Shown here in pieces: positions 1 through 9,500 of a stretch of 64,000 nucleotides of DNA (positions within the stretch are counted from its first letter, which is position 1; each line of letters starts with the position of its first letter). Under the pieces are notes generated by a model. The model saw nothing but the letters and a program-made list of their open reading frames with translations. It ran no database searches and had not been told where the DNA came from. Position numbers and translations under genes: made by a program. Source of the stretch: Gliomastix tumulicola (Eukaryota; Ascomycota; Sordariomycetes; Hypocreales; Bionectriaceae); assembly GCA_001599755.1 (NCBI GenBank), contig BCHX01000007.1:806001-870000 (forward strand), written 5' to 3'.

Positions 1-61
1 TTCCTCCTCGACCCCCTCAAACCCGCACCAAGAAGCCCAGCCCGTGAGATAAGCCGAGCCT

Positions 62-409
62 TCAAGCAAGGACAGGCCGTCCTGTATCGAATGTAACCCC
101 ACGCGCCTCCAGAAGCCCTTTGACTTCGTGATACTCCTCCATGACGGGGTTGATTGCTTCAATATTTTGCTGAATCTTCTGCGCCCAGAATGCTCGTCTG
201 GCCTCCCAGTGCACGAGGAACCGCTCACCCTCGGGACTGGCTTGCTCCGGCTTCGACTTGCCCCTCCACTCCTGCTTGATCTTCAAGAGGTTGACGTCTC
301 GCTGCTCCTCGATGCTCTTACCGATCTCGAGCAGGTTCTTGCGTTTCTGATCGAGGTCTGCGAAGGCGCTCACAAGGGTGTTGGTGTTGTAGCTCGCGTA
401 CTTTGACAT
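62..409 (-). CDS. Small coiled-coil conserved protein, 115 aa
   Basis: Intronless frame of 115 residues. I chose the ATG at 409 because the residues encoded upstream of it are low-complexity and read like leader DNA, while the protein from MSKYAS onward is regular. It has no signal peptide or membrane segment. It is rich in Lys, Glu and Gln with heptad-like spacing, and residues about 15-45 and 70-100 look helical or coiled-coil. I do not recognise the family; it looks like one of the short conserved fungal proteins of unknown function. It stands alone at the window edge, and its 3' neighbour lies outside the window. Confidence 0.6.
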   Translation of the reverse strand: MSKYASYNTNTLVSAFADLDQKRKNLLEIGKSIEEQRDVNLLKIKQEWRGKSKPEQASPEGERFLVHWEARRAFWAQKIQQNIEAINPVMEEYHEVKGLLEARGVTFDTGRPVLA

Positions 410-1311
410 TGTGGCTGTAATTGTTGGACGCGTGTATGTATGTATGATGGTTCGTGATCGCGATAAGTTAAAGACCGATGATGGGACGGAGTGTATAGTA
501 GTGCTGTAGAGATATAGCTCGGTGTTATGAGTGACGGAGATATCGTATGCAAACTTCGTCAGTGAGTGGATGAAAAGCTGGGAGGTCAACAACCCGTGAT
601 GGACGATTGGGCAAGGACGAATGTCGTTGGGCGGCACCCACCAGCCACTTCGTCACATCTCCGATCGTACCTTACCTTATGTGCCTAACACGAGACGTGA
701 CACGTTGGGGTATGTATTTCCCTACGTACCTACCTACTAGTAGTAGTACGGAACCTAATTGAAGATTGAACAGGTCCGTATTTATAAGGTAACGATCGTT
801 TTGCAGCACTGACTTGTGGCTCTGTCACCTGCCTAAGGTACCCAAGGAGCACTTTGAATAGTAATGTTCCGCTTCATATTGCAGGTGCGGGCAGTGAAAT
901 ACGAAGACTAGGCAGGCCTTGTCAGCGACCTTCATATTTTACTGAAAGGGGAGTGACTAGCTGCCTCAAGAATGCCAGATCGCTGCTCGTCGTGTGCCAG
1001 TCATAACACTAGACAACGAGGTAGGTGATTTTGCGGTGAAGGGCCAGCTGGCTGTGTGCCACGGAGCACAGGGAGGCGAATGAGTCAGAGTCCGATGCTC
1101 TGGTGTGGAATGATTCATCCTCCAATCGGCCTCTAGACAACTTCCGTCCCGCTTGGTCCTTTCCGTGCCGAGTATCAGCAGGGATGGTAATGAAGGCCGG
1201 GGGAAACGATGGTCTCCCAGTCCCCTCACTATCTTTTCTCTAACGCACATGGAATGCAGGGCTCTAGAAATACAAAATAGCAGCAAGAATGAGGACAATT
1301 GAACTCACTAG
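410..1311. other. Intergenic, no gene seen
   Basis: About 900 bases between the small protein and the first zinc-cluster regulator. It holds the upstream region of the small gene and the 3' flank of the regulator. Open frames here are short, have no recognisable domain and lack convincing splice signals. I see no RNA gene or repeat. Confidence 0.5.
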
Positions 1312-3573
1312 TTAAAAGTTCCATCCTCCAGCACTATCATCCAGCTGCTCGCGCATAAGAACATCGAAAAAAGCCGTATCGAAACCTTGGAATACCCAGT
1401 CACCCAAGGGAGCAGCAGCATCAGGGAACATTTGATCCTGCTGCGTCAGAAAATCTCCAGACTGGACTTGAGCAGCGTCTGTCGTACTTGCGTCCATCGC
1501 TCGTGATTCAACAGCCACGACGTCAGACCCGATATTGCCAGCATTGCGGCCTGGTAATCTCGGGTCATTGAGATACATGCATCCTATACCGCCGATTGTG
1601 ACACCTTCGCCTTGACCGTGGCCCTGCTCTGCCTCGGAGGGCACAAGAGATTTAACACCTTCTCGGCCAACACTGATAGCCCCAATGTACGGCACTGTGA
1701 TGACCAACGTGCTGTGTTTGCCTTCTTCCCCGCCGGCTGTCCCCTGACGCTTTCCCTCTGCGGCATCCGCCTCTATGGCCAACAGATCCTTGAGCAGACC
1801 GGCACATTTGACAGCCAGCACATCTTCATGCAAGCCCGACATGGAATTCATGCAGTCGAGGGCTCGCTCCACGGTTGCTCGGTCGCTAAGGCGCTGGTGC
1901 GTGAGCGGATTGTCGCTCGGCTTCTGGGGCTTCTGGCAGTGGCTCACGGCGTGTGCGAGCATCAACGTCATTCCCGCAATCAGGGCCAGGAAGTCGCCCA
2001 TCCGAGAGCATGCCGTGTTCTTATTGAGCGTACGGACTGTAATCTGTCGAGCCAGAACCTCACGGCTTGCGTTGACGCAGGCGATCCGGGAGTAGACCAT
2101 TTGGGAGGCGTGGTTCGGGGACATCATGTATGGCAGATGAAGCTGATTCACAAGCGTGTAGTACCACATCTGATCCCATGCTAGTCGAATCTCCCTGGCT
2201 GCATCCATCGAGTCACTCCCGAGACTAGACAGGGCCAGCGGCTGCCAGAATTCGGATGGCAACTTTTCAGTCATCTTGATGAGTTCTCGATCGATCTCTT
2301 GCGTCATATCCAAGGCTTGCTGCGATACGTTGATCTGATTCCGCTCGAGAATCTTGGCCGTCACGCTACTGAGGAGCGTTGGCAGGTTGAGCATCTCCAC
2401 GCGCGTTCTCGACGTCTGCAAGGCCTCAAAACTCGGAAAGCCCGTGCTGGTAGGCAGACCCAGCAGCAGGGATAGAACACGCTCCATGGTCACGATGCAA
2501 GCCCACATGGCTCCGGGGTCGAGGTCGTTCTTGTCACCTATGACTTTGAAGCGGTGGTGATGTGATCGATGCAGGCCCAGCAGCTGTCCCGCCATGACGG
2601 CGCGGCGCATCGTGATCCAGGATCGCCGGATGTTGCCGCCGTCAATGTGATAGAGCGCCTCTAAGATGATGTTCTCGAGGCCCTCCAACGTTCCCAGCAA
2701 CGCATCATTTGTATTCGCCAGATTGATCGCTGCGTCTGCGAGCTCTTGCATGATGACATGGTGATGCTCCGCGAGGCCAGGTATTCGTTTGTTGGGCGGG
2801 ATGCACTGTATCCCTGCTGCAAATCGTATCATCTGTTTTGCTAACATGACTGGATGGCTCTGCGGATGCAAAAGGTTCGGTGGCGATGTTTCATTCCGGG
2901 GCACTCTCTTCGACGCGTTGCAGGCGCTGAAGTTGGACTGATAGTGGAATGTAGGGGACTTAGGAATCTCGCCGAGTAAGATCTCGATGTCTTTTCGAGA
3001 GGGGAGAGCACGAAGGAGGGCGTCCGTAATATTGGTATGCGTGGTCGGCCTCGCCGTAAATGGATGGTTCGACCTCGGTGTCGGTGGTAAGTCAGGCGTC
3101 AGGAGCAGGTTCAAAGCCTGCTCGGAATGCCTATCAGGTCTGCTGCCGGCGATATGCTCATGCTTGGTACCGTTGTAAGTGAATGAGCCTGCAAGCGAAT
3201 TGTCCAACTCACTCACCGATGCGCTGCTTGACAAGTTTACCATTGGCGCAGGGGATGTGGAAGCGACGGTCGACACGCCAACCAAACCGTCTCGCGTTCG
3301 CGGTCGGGCATGATAGCCATGTTCACCGTCGTACTGGCCATCCGGCGCGGCTCTCGTCTCGTCATGCTCTGTGTTGTAGCCCCTCGTGTCTGGACTGTCT
3401 GAGCTGAGTTGACTGACACACTCAGTCTTTCGTTGGCGGCACGTCACGCAGGTAGCATCATCGGGCGACTCAAAGATGCATTTTACTTTTCGCCGTCGAC
3501 ACGCCCAGCAACTGTGCGTGCCTTTTCGGACCTTTCTTCGCTTGGCCGTAGTTTCGTCCGAGCGAGCACCCAT
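1312..3573 (-). CDS. Zn(II)2Cys6 transcription factor, likely regulator of the adjacent cluster
   Basis: Intronless, 753 residues. The N-terminus carries a complete binuclear zinc cluster with cysteines at 22, 25, 32, 41, 44 and 51, preceded by a basic stretch (KRRKVRK) that also suits a nuclear signal. The region of about residues 270-520 resembles the fungal-specific transcription factor middle domain, including the RRSWITMRRAVMAGQLLGLHR segment. The C-terminus is acidic and aromatic and may activate transcription. The start ATG at 3573 sits directly before the basic region. It is divergent from an NmrA-like reductase; the shared 432-base promoter contains two perfect TTCGGCCGAA palindromes and variants, which also occur in the next divergent promoter. 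I infer that this protein binds them and controls itself and the three neighbouring genes. Family is certain; target assignment is inference. Confidence 0.9.
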   Translation of the reverse strand: MGARSDETTAKRRKVRKGTHSCWACRRRKVKCIFESPDDATCVTCRQRKTECVSQLSSDSPDTRGYNTEHDETRAAPDGQYDGEHGYHARPRTRDGLVGVSTVASTSPAPMVNLSSSASVSELDNSLAGSFTYNGTKHEHIAGSRPDRHSEQALNLLLTPDLPPTPRSNHPFTARPTTHTNITDALLRALPSRKDIEILLGEIPKSPTFHYQSNFSACNASKRVPRNETSPPNLLHPQSHPVMLAKQMIRFAAGIQCIPPNKRIPGLAEHHHVIMQELADAAINLANTNDALLGTLEGLENIILEALYHIDGGNIRRSWITMRRAVMAGQLLGLHRSHHHRFKVIGDKNDLDPGAMWACIVTMERVLSLLLGLPTSTGFPSFEALQTSRTRVEMLNLPTLLSSVTAKILERNQINVSQQALDMTQEIDRELIKMTEKLPSEFWQPLALSSLGSDSMDAAREIRLAWDQMWYYTLVNQLHLPYMMSPNHASQMVYSRIACVNASREVLARQITVRTLNKNTACSRMGDFLALIAGMTLMLAHAVSHCQKPQKPSDNPLTHQRLSDRATVERALDCMNSMSGLHEDVLAVKCAGLLKDLLAIEADAAEGKRQGTAGGEEGKHSTLVITVPYIGAISVGREGVKSLVPSEAEQGHGQGEGVTIGGIGCMYLNDPRLPGRNAGNIGSDVVAVESRAMDASTTDAAQVQSGDFLTQQDQMFPDAAAPLGDWVFQGFDTAFFDVLMREQLDDSAGGWNF

Positions 3574-3718
3574 TATCGGTCGCGCGAGCCGTAGGTCTGT
3601 CGCGAGTGGACATTCGTGTGCAGGAATGCCACAGATCCGGATGAAAGAATTCTCGGAGACGTCATATCAGTGTAGACGCGACGACCGACCCCTTTGGTTT
3701 GGCCGAGAAGCACTCTCG

Positions 3719-3728
3719 TTCGACCGAA
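3719..3728. promoter_or_regulatory. Variant palindrome TTCGACCGAA
   Basis: One mismatch from the perfect sites, about 50 bases before site 1. It may be a weaker binding site. Confidence 0.4.
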
Positions 3729-3767
3729 TTCCAATATTCGGAGGCTGACAAATGGTGTCCACCTGCG

Positions 3768-3781
3768 AATTCGGCCGAATT
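3768..3781. promoter_or_regulatory. Perfect palindrome, putative zinc-cluster binding site 1
   Basis: AATTCGGCCGAATT, a 14-base perfect palindrome with abutting CGG and CCG half-sites and the longest of the set. Confidence 0.6.
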
Positions 3782-3813
3782 GCTCAGGAAGCTGACAAAT
3801 CGTTCTGCCATTC

Positions 3814-3825
3814 ATTCGGCCGAAT
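3814..3825. promoter_or_regulatory. Perfect palindrome, putative binding site 2
   Basis: ATTCGGCCGAAT, a 12-base perfect palindrome centred 45 bases from site 1. Confidence 0.6.
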
Positions 3826-4005
3826 CCTTCGGTCTGCCAGTTTCACCAGCATGCTTGATCGGTGCTGCTGGGCTTGGGTATACGTTGAGTCGACGTTTGG
3901 TGATCCAACTCGGCCGATGCAGACGATTCGCAGCATATAATGACCGCTTAGGTCGAGACCGCCCCAGCATTCAGTTACACCTGCTGGATATGTTCAAGGT
4001 CAATC

Positions 4006-5103
4006 ATGGCGCAACGAGTACTGATTCACGGCGCAACTGGTGAAACTGGAGGCGATATCCTCGATGGTCTGATTGAAGGCGGAGGCTTTGTAAGCTTTTC
4101 CAATCTGATACCAGACGAAATGAGGAGCTAATCATGTTAGGCGATCGCTGCCCTCGTGCGCCCAGCATCAGTGCAAAAGCCTGCCACAGAGTCCCTACGT
4201 TGTCGACATGTCGAGATAGTTGTGGCGGATCTCGCCAACCAAAGTGTCGAGGAAATCGCACGACTCGTCGCCGGCTACGACACCATCATCAGCGCGGTCG
4301 CGGCCTCGGCACTGCTGGATCAGCTCAAGCTCGTCGATGCTGCGGCGATAGCAGGGACAAAGAGATTTGTACCATGTGGCTTCACGGCAATTTCACCCCC
4401 GGGCGGGGTGATGAGGCTGATCCGCGGTGAAAAGGAGAAGGTTCATCAGAGGATCTGGTATCATCATCTTCCGTACACAATCATTGACTCGGGAACATGG
4501 TTTCAGATATCCTTCCCGACCCTGCCATCCGGAAAAGTCGATTACGCATTCGTGGGAGAGAGCAACACACGCTACGGCGACGGCGATGCTCCGAATCTGA
4601 TGATAGACAAGCGAGACTTGGGCAAATTCACAGCACGAATCATCAAGGACAGCCGGACTCTCAATAAGCGTGTGTTCTTACATGCAGAAGTCCTCACCCA
4701 AAACGAGATCTGGGCCATCATGGAAGAAAAGAGCGACGAAAAGATCGATGCCAAGCACGTGAGTATTCTTAAACCTATACCACGATCGACATATTAACGC
4801 CGATAGGCCACGCTCAACGATCTCGTTGAAAAGATGCACGGTGCGAGAGGACTTTACAACTCAAATCCTTCAGACATGGGACTGCGATTCGGAGTCATAA
4901 GCGCTGAGTATGCTGTATCAAAGCACGTCAGAAAGGACAATAATCCTGGAAACGCAAAATATCTTGGATACCTCGACACGCGAGAGTTGTATCCAGACTT
5001 CGTGCCGCGAACATTCACCGCTTTCGTCGACGAGCTACTAGCCGGCGAAGCTAACGTTCTATACCAGGGCAGGTTTGGTTCATTGCGCAAGAACGACACA
5101 TAG
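4006..5103 (+). CDS. NmrA-like / isoflavone-reductase-type NAD(P)H-dependent reductase
   Basis: Three exons (4006-4089, 4141-4758, 4807-5103) joined over introns of 51 and 48 bases, giving 332 residues, the usual size for the family. The N-terminus has a beta strand and then GATGETGG, the dinucleotide-binding loop of atypical short-chain reductases (PCBER/isoflavone reductase/NmrA). A central RFVPCGF segment and the C-terminal half match the family, which reduces phenolic or other small aromatic compounds, or senses NAD(P). The protein is probably cytosolic. It is divergent from the zinc-cluster regulator and shares its palindrome-bearing promoter, so it is probably an enzyme of the same pathway as the SDR and exporter downstream. 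The substrate cannot be read from the sequence. Confidence 0.85.
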
Positions 5104-5674
5104 GAGGTGGCATTATAAGAAGCACAGAGCCATTAGAGGCAGTCGCAAGTATAGGATAGTACTATTCTTTTAGAAATAGACGAGATGACAGAGGCCGTTT
5201 TCTTCTTACTACACGCTGTAACGGGCCGGTGCGCCGTACCAAGTTATGAAGTCACATAGAGTCCCCTAAAGCACTGTAAGACCAGTTCTACTATTTCTTC
5301 GGTCGCTCTGTTGAACATGTAGGCAATATGCGAGCTTTGTATAACCTGCGTTGATCTTTTTATGCCTCCCGGTGTGTATTACTGTCTATTACGTGATCGA
5401 CGTCGTGATTATGAGGCTTAATAATACAATTGTCGATGTGACAGGATGGCTCCTTCACATGCTTGGCATGTATTACTCCTAGCTAGGGGTAATGACAGAT
5501 ACGCCGTGGATATCTATTCTACGCATGAACTTCCACGTCCGCACTCCACTCCATTTCACATAGAGGGCCTAGTACGAGTTTTGGACAGTCAAGTAATAAG
5601 CTCCTTTCTTTGCTACCCAACCAAGTATAATGTCGGCCTGAGTATGCTGCAGAGACTTCCAACAATGTAAGCCC
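5104..5674. other. Intergenic between convergent genes
   Basis: About 570 AT-rich bases separating the converging NmrA-like and SDR genes. Only 3' flanks and very short frames are visible. Confidence 0.5.
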
Positions 5675-6604
5675 CTATTGCGCATTCTCAAATGGCCATC
5701 CGATGAGCCCAATGTTGAGCTGTGTACTCTCTTGAAGTTCCTCGGAGCGGGCCTTAAGTTCATCCACATCCCAGTTTGCCCAGAGGTATTTACCCTTCAG
5801 GAACCGCGACTCAGAGCTTGCAAGCCACACCATGAAGTTCGCCGGCAGCGAGACTAGGTCACAGTTAGCTCCATACGTCTTCCACCGTACGGGGTTACTC
5901 GTCTGCGTACCGTGATCTTCCTGGCCAAGGGCAGCGATGCCACCGACTGCGGTGTTTATATCGGTGTCCACGACGCCAGGCTGGATATGATAGATGCTCA
6001 AATCAGGATGCGAGTAGCCCACGGAATCCCAAAGCCGGAATGCTGCTAGTTTGGCGATGCCGTAAGAAGCGAAGACTGGGGCGAAGTTGAGATGCGCTGC
6101 GGACGAAGACACATTGAGGGCAACGGCGTTGGGCGCTGCATAGCGAAGAAACGCCTGTGCAACAAACAGCGACCCCTGTATATGCTGCTGAATGGCCGCG
6201 ATGAACGTGTGCTCGTCTGCATTCTCGACTGACTCCGGAGGTCCCATTATGCCGGCATTGCTGACCAGAACGTCGATCTTTCCGCCGCCGAGGAAATCGG
6301 CGAAAGCTGTGTCGACTTGGTCCTTCTTCGTGACATCTGTAGGGGAGGCAAATACATCCACGCCAGGAAACTTGTTCTCGATAGAACCTTTGACGTCTAG
6401 AAGTGGCTGCTTTCTCCGGCCGAGAAGAGCGATCCGAGACGCCCCGGCTGCGGCGAAGGAGCGGGCCGTCTCTGCGCCAATGCCCGTGCCACCGCCCGTA
6501 ATCAGGACTGTCTTTCCAGTGGCAGAGAGCTCAGTGCGAGTTGGAGATATGGAGGAGTATGATGTCGAGTGCCATGTCGAGGTTGGGGACGGGAAGGGAG
6601 CCAT
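5675..6604 (-). CDS. Classical short-chain dehydrogenase/reductase (SDR)
   Basis: Intronless, 309 residues from the ATG at 6604; an upstream in-frame ATG at 6652 would add 16 residues of no family character. Motifs: TGGGTGIG cofactor loop at 36-43, NAG at 116-118, catalytic Ser within VSSSA (166-168), and Tyr181-x3-Lys185 (YGIAK). This is the full Ser-Tyr-Lys active site of an NAD(P)-dependent alcohol dehydrogenase or keto-reductase. The C-terminal part is long and may shape the substrate pocket. It is divergent from the DHA2 exporter, and the shared promoter carries two perfect TTCGGCCGAA sites, so it probably belongs to the same regulon as the zinc-cluster factor. Substrate unknown. Confidence 0.9.
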   Translation of the reverse strand: MAPFPSPTSTWHSTSYSSISPTRTELSATGKTVLITGGGTGIGAETARSFAAAGASRIALLGRRKQPLLDVKGSIENKFPGVDVFASPTDVTKKDQVDTAFADFLGGGKIDVLVSNAGIMGPPESVENADEHTFIAAIQQHIQGSLFVAQAFLRYAAPNAVALNVSSSAAHLNFAPVFASYGIAKLAAFRLWDSVGYSHPDLSIYHIQPGVVDTDINTAVGGIAALGQEDHGTQTSNPVRWKTYGANCDLVSLPANFMVWLASSESRFLKGKYLWANWDVDELKARSEELQESTQLNIGLIGWPFENAQ

Positions 6605-6788
6605 TTTGTAAGTACGAATCTTTGAACTGTTGCTAGATGCATGGATAGCCACAGCACGAACATATCACTCCAGCAGTGTTGTCCATCCTTATATATATGT
6701 GTGTAGTCTTATTCAAGTCCAGATAAATAGATGCATTCAAATTCGAGCCGAGACTTTGAAATGTGAGGCTCTCTCATTTGGTCGACTT

Positions 6789-6798
6789 TTCGGCCGAA
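6789..6798. promoter_or_regulatory. Perfect palindrome, putative binding site 3
   Basis: TTCGGCCGAA flanked by TT and TA. Confidence 0.6.
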
Positions 6799-6837
6799 TA
6801 TATGGAAGACAGAAAGGGATTAGTAACAGGTCCTGAT

Positions 6838-6849
6838 ATTCGGCCGAAT
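6838..6849. promoter_or_regulatory. Perfect palindrome, putative binding site 4
   Basis: ATTCGGCCGAAT, 50 bases centre to centre from site 3, close to the 45-base spacing of sites 1 and 2. Confidence 0.6.
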
Positions 6850-6915
6850 TCGAACACGTCCAGCTCAAAGCTCGTCCGCTTCACAATCACACAGTCTTTA
6901 CCACCAATACCCACC

Positions 6916-6926
6916 TTCGGACCGAA
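6916..6926. promoter_or_regulatory. Variant site with a one-base spacer
   Basis: TTCGG-A-CCGAA, the same arms separated by one extra base. Confidence 0.4.
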
Positions 6927-7134
6927 TTTCAGCCTATACCTCTCTATGACTTTAATCACCGAGCTTAGAAATAGGGGTCGACTGTTCGCTCGGTCGAAGC
7001 TCGTCCGAAGCTAACACCAACCGTTGCTCGTTATATACCATGGCGCGACCCAAAATCCGGTATGCCAGGCCAGACTTGCGCCATCAGTCACCGCGACGTT
7101 TCAGAGGCAAAGATTCGACAGACCTTGAAACGCC

Positions 7135-9155
7135 ATGACAGCAAGCCCAGAGGAGATACTCACGATGGACTCGGAGAAACAGTCCACCACGGAAACCCCC
7201 CCAGGAGAGTCAAATCCCGCGGAAATGGCCGGCAAAGAAACGGAAAATGAGGCGGCAGAAGCTTCTTTAGCCGAAGAGTATCCGCATGGCACTCGCCTAG
7301 CTGCTATTGTGGTGTCGCTTTTGCTCGGCATGTTCTTGGTGGCTCTCGATAATGTAGGACAGATACACCGCTTCTTGACACATCGTCGAGCTAACCGAGT
7401 CTATCGCTGCTCAGACCATTCTAGGCACGGCTATCCCCAGAATCACGGATGAGTTCCAGGATTTGAACAAAGTATCGTGGTATGGATCGGCATACTTCAT
7501 GACATTTGGCGGTGGTCAGTGCGGCCGTAACAGTTCTGCCTGGCGTGCCTCTGCTAACTTTCCAATAGAGATCTCTTTCTAACGACCCCCTCTCGTTCGT
7601 CAGTATCTAACTATTGCAGGGTTTCAATCGAGCTGGGGCAAGCTTTATAAGTACTTCCCTATCAAACTGTGGTTCCTCATCGCCATGCTGGTATTTGAGG
7701 TCGGGAGCCTCATCTGCGGAGTGGCTCAAGATCCCACGACTCTGATTGTCGGCCGAGCCTTGGCAGGCTTGGGTGGTGCCGGCGTCGCCGTCGGTGTCTT
7801 CACCATAATCGGCTTTGTCGCAACCCCCGAGAAACGTGCACAGCTCTTGGGCTTTACAGGAGCCACATATGGTGTTGCTGCCGTTCTGGGGCCGCTTATT
7901 GGAGGTGCCTTCACAGAACAAGTCACATGGCGCTGGGTAAGATGATAAACGACTTAGTGAAGTAGTTCGTTGCTAACAAACTACCCAGTGCTTCTACATC
8001 AACCTACCCATCGGCGGCCTGGCTGCTGCCATCGTCCTGTTCTTCTTCAGCACTCCCGCGAATGCGAAGCCAGCCCAAGCCAGTCTCAAGGAAAAGCTGC
8101 TGCAGATGGATTTCGTCGGCGCAGCACTTATGATGGGCTTGATTATATCATACATTTTGGCGCTTCAGTACGGCGGCCAAACCCATTCTTGGAAGAGCAG
8201 CGTTGTTATCGGACTTTTGGTTGGCTTCGTCGTCATCCTAGCGGTCTTCGTCGCCTGGGAACTATTCCAAAGGGAGCGTGCCATGATTGTTCCGCGCCTG
8301 GTCAGTCGTATTCGAAGTCTCATTGCGCCCTAGAGCAAACTAACTAGTGTCACAACCGCAGATCGCCAAGCACTACGTTTCCACAGGTTCCGCCTTCATG
8401 TTCTTCTTTGGTGGCGCATACTTCACCATCCTCTACTATCTCCCGATCTACTTCCAGACTATATTCAACAACAGCCCCATCGGATCCGGCGTCAAGATGC
8501 TGGCGCTCATTATTCCGCTAACGTTTGCTGCCATCGTACAAGGCGCTGCACTCTTCAAAGTCGGCATTGTGCCGTTATTCTGGATTGTCGGCGGTGCACT
8601 GGGGACGGTCGGTTGTGGCCTGTTCTACACTATGGACCAGAACACATCTACTGGCAAGTGGATTGGTTACCAAATCATCGTCGGCTTCACCAGCGGTTTG
8701 ACCTTTCAAGTCGCCCTTTCCAACGCGCAAGTTCACGCTGCACCTGAGGACATGTCGCAGGCCACAGCCATTGTCAACTGTAAGTCTAGACCCTGTGATG
8801 ACTGACCCATTGGTCCCGTTTCCTGACCTCGTTGGCAGTCTTTGTGACGGTTGGCGGATCCTTCTTCCTTTCGGCGGCACAATCAGCTTTCAACAACCAA
8901 TTGCTTCGAACACTCGCCGTCACTCTCCCGGAGATCGATCCAGCTGTGGTTCTTGCAACTGGTGCGACGCAGATTCGTGAGGCCTTCCCCTCATCACAAG
9001 TCCCAATTGTCGTCGATGCGTACATGGTAGGGCTGAGAGCCGTCTTCGCAATTACGATTGCTGCATATGGCGTCGCCACAGTCATTGGGTTCACCGGCAG
9101 CTGGAAAAGGCTTCGTGCTGATGATCTCAGCAAGGCTGTTGGCGGCGCAGCATGA
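7135..9155 (+). CDS. MFS multidrug/toxin exporter, DHA2 (14-TMS) family
   Basis: Six exons by splice signals and phase: 7135-7353, 7415-7514, 7620-7936, 7989-8300, 8362-8779, 8839-9155, giving 560 residues. After a charged cytosolic N-terminus come 14 predicted membrane segments, starting at LAAIVVSLLLGMFLVALDN. Family marks: the LDNTILGTAIPRITDEF helix-1 loop, WYGSAYFMT, and antiporter motif C (GVAAVLGPLIGGAF). Members are proton antiporters of the plasma membrane that expel fungal metabolites or drugs. The short second exon and the 106-base intron before exon 3 are the least certain joins. It is divergent from the SDR under a promoter with two perfect palindromes, so it may export the product of the NmrA/SDR pathway or protect against its substrate. 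Confidence 0.88.
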
Positions 9156-9500
9156 GCGGTTGAAGATATTAACCGTGGTATCCATGATCCCAGATTCATA
9201 TGCTCAAGCGTGACAACCTGACCACGCAGTCGCAGAATTCGGGACTACCTATGAATCCATACGCACACAACCTACCTTAGTGCGAGTCGGCCATCTAGTG
9301 TTGGACAAGACCGTCAGGGCTAAACCTCTCGTTAAACCTTTCCTTTCAAGCCACAACATCATTTTATAGATTGTATACTTATTTTCCCTAGGAGCAGTAT
9401 CATTAAGAGACCTACTCAGCTATTAGAAAACACCACAACCGTACCCTTGCACTGGTTCCAAACTAATAGAGTGTAGTTCTCCCATTGTCCGCCCGATAGT
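9156..9500. other. Intergenic between convergent genes
   Basis: 345 bases of 3' flanks of the exporter and the beta-galactosidase. Nothing else seen. Confidence 0.5.

Larger units (their letters stand above)
3574..4005. promoter_or_regulatory. Divergent promoter of regulator and NmrA-like reductase
   Basis: The 432 bases between the two start codons. They hold two perfect TTCGGCCGAA sites (3770-3779, 3815-3824) and looser relatives at 3698-3707, 3719-3728 and 3909-3918. CGG/CCG half-sites are the usual target of Zn2Cys6 proteins. The same motif recurs in the promoter at 6605-7134. Confidence 0.7.
6605..7134. promoter_or_regulatory. Divergent promoter of SDR and DHA2 exporter
   Basis: The 530 bases between the two starts. 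Perfect TTCGGCCGAA occurs at 6789-6798 and 6839-6848; a form with one base inserted (TTCGG-A-CCGAA) lies at 6916-6926; half-site runs follow at 6986-7010. It mirrors the promoter at 3574-4005. Confidence 0.7.

Noticed and set aside
966..1298. A 110-codon minus-strand frame downstream of the first regulator
   Set aside because: Low similarity to any protein type and located in 3' flanking sequence.
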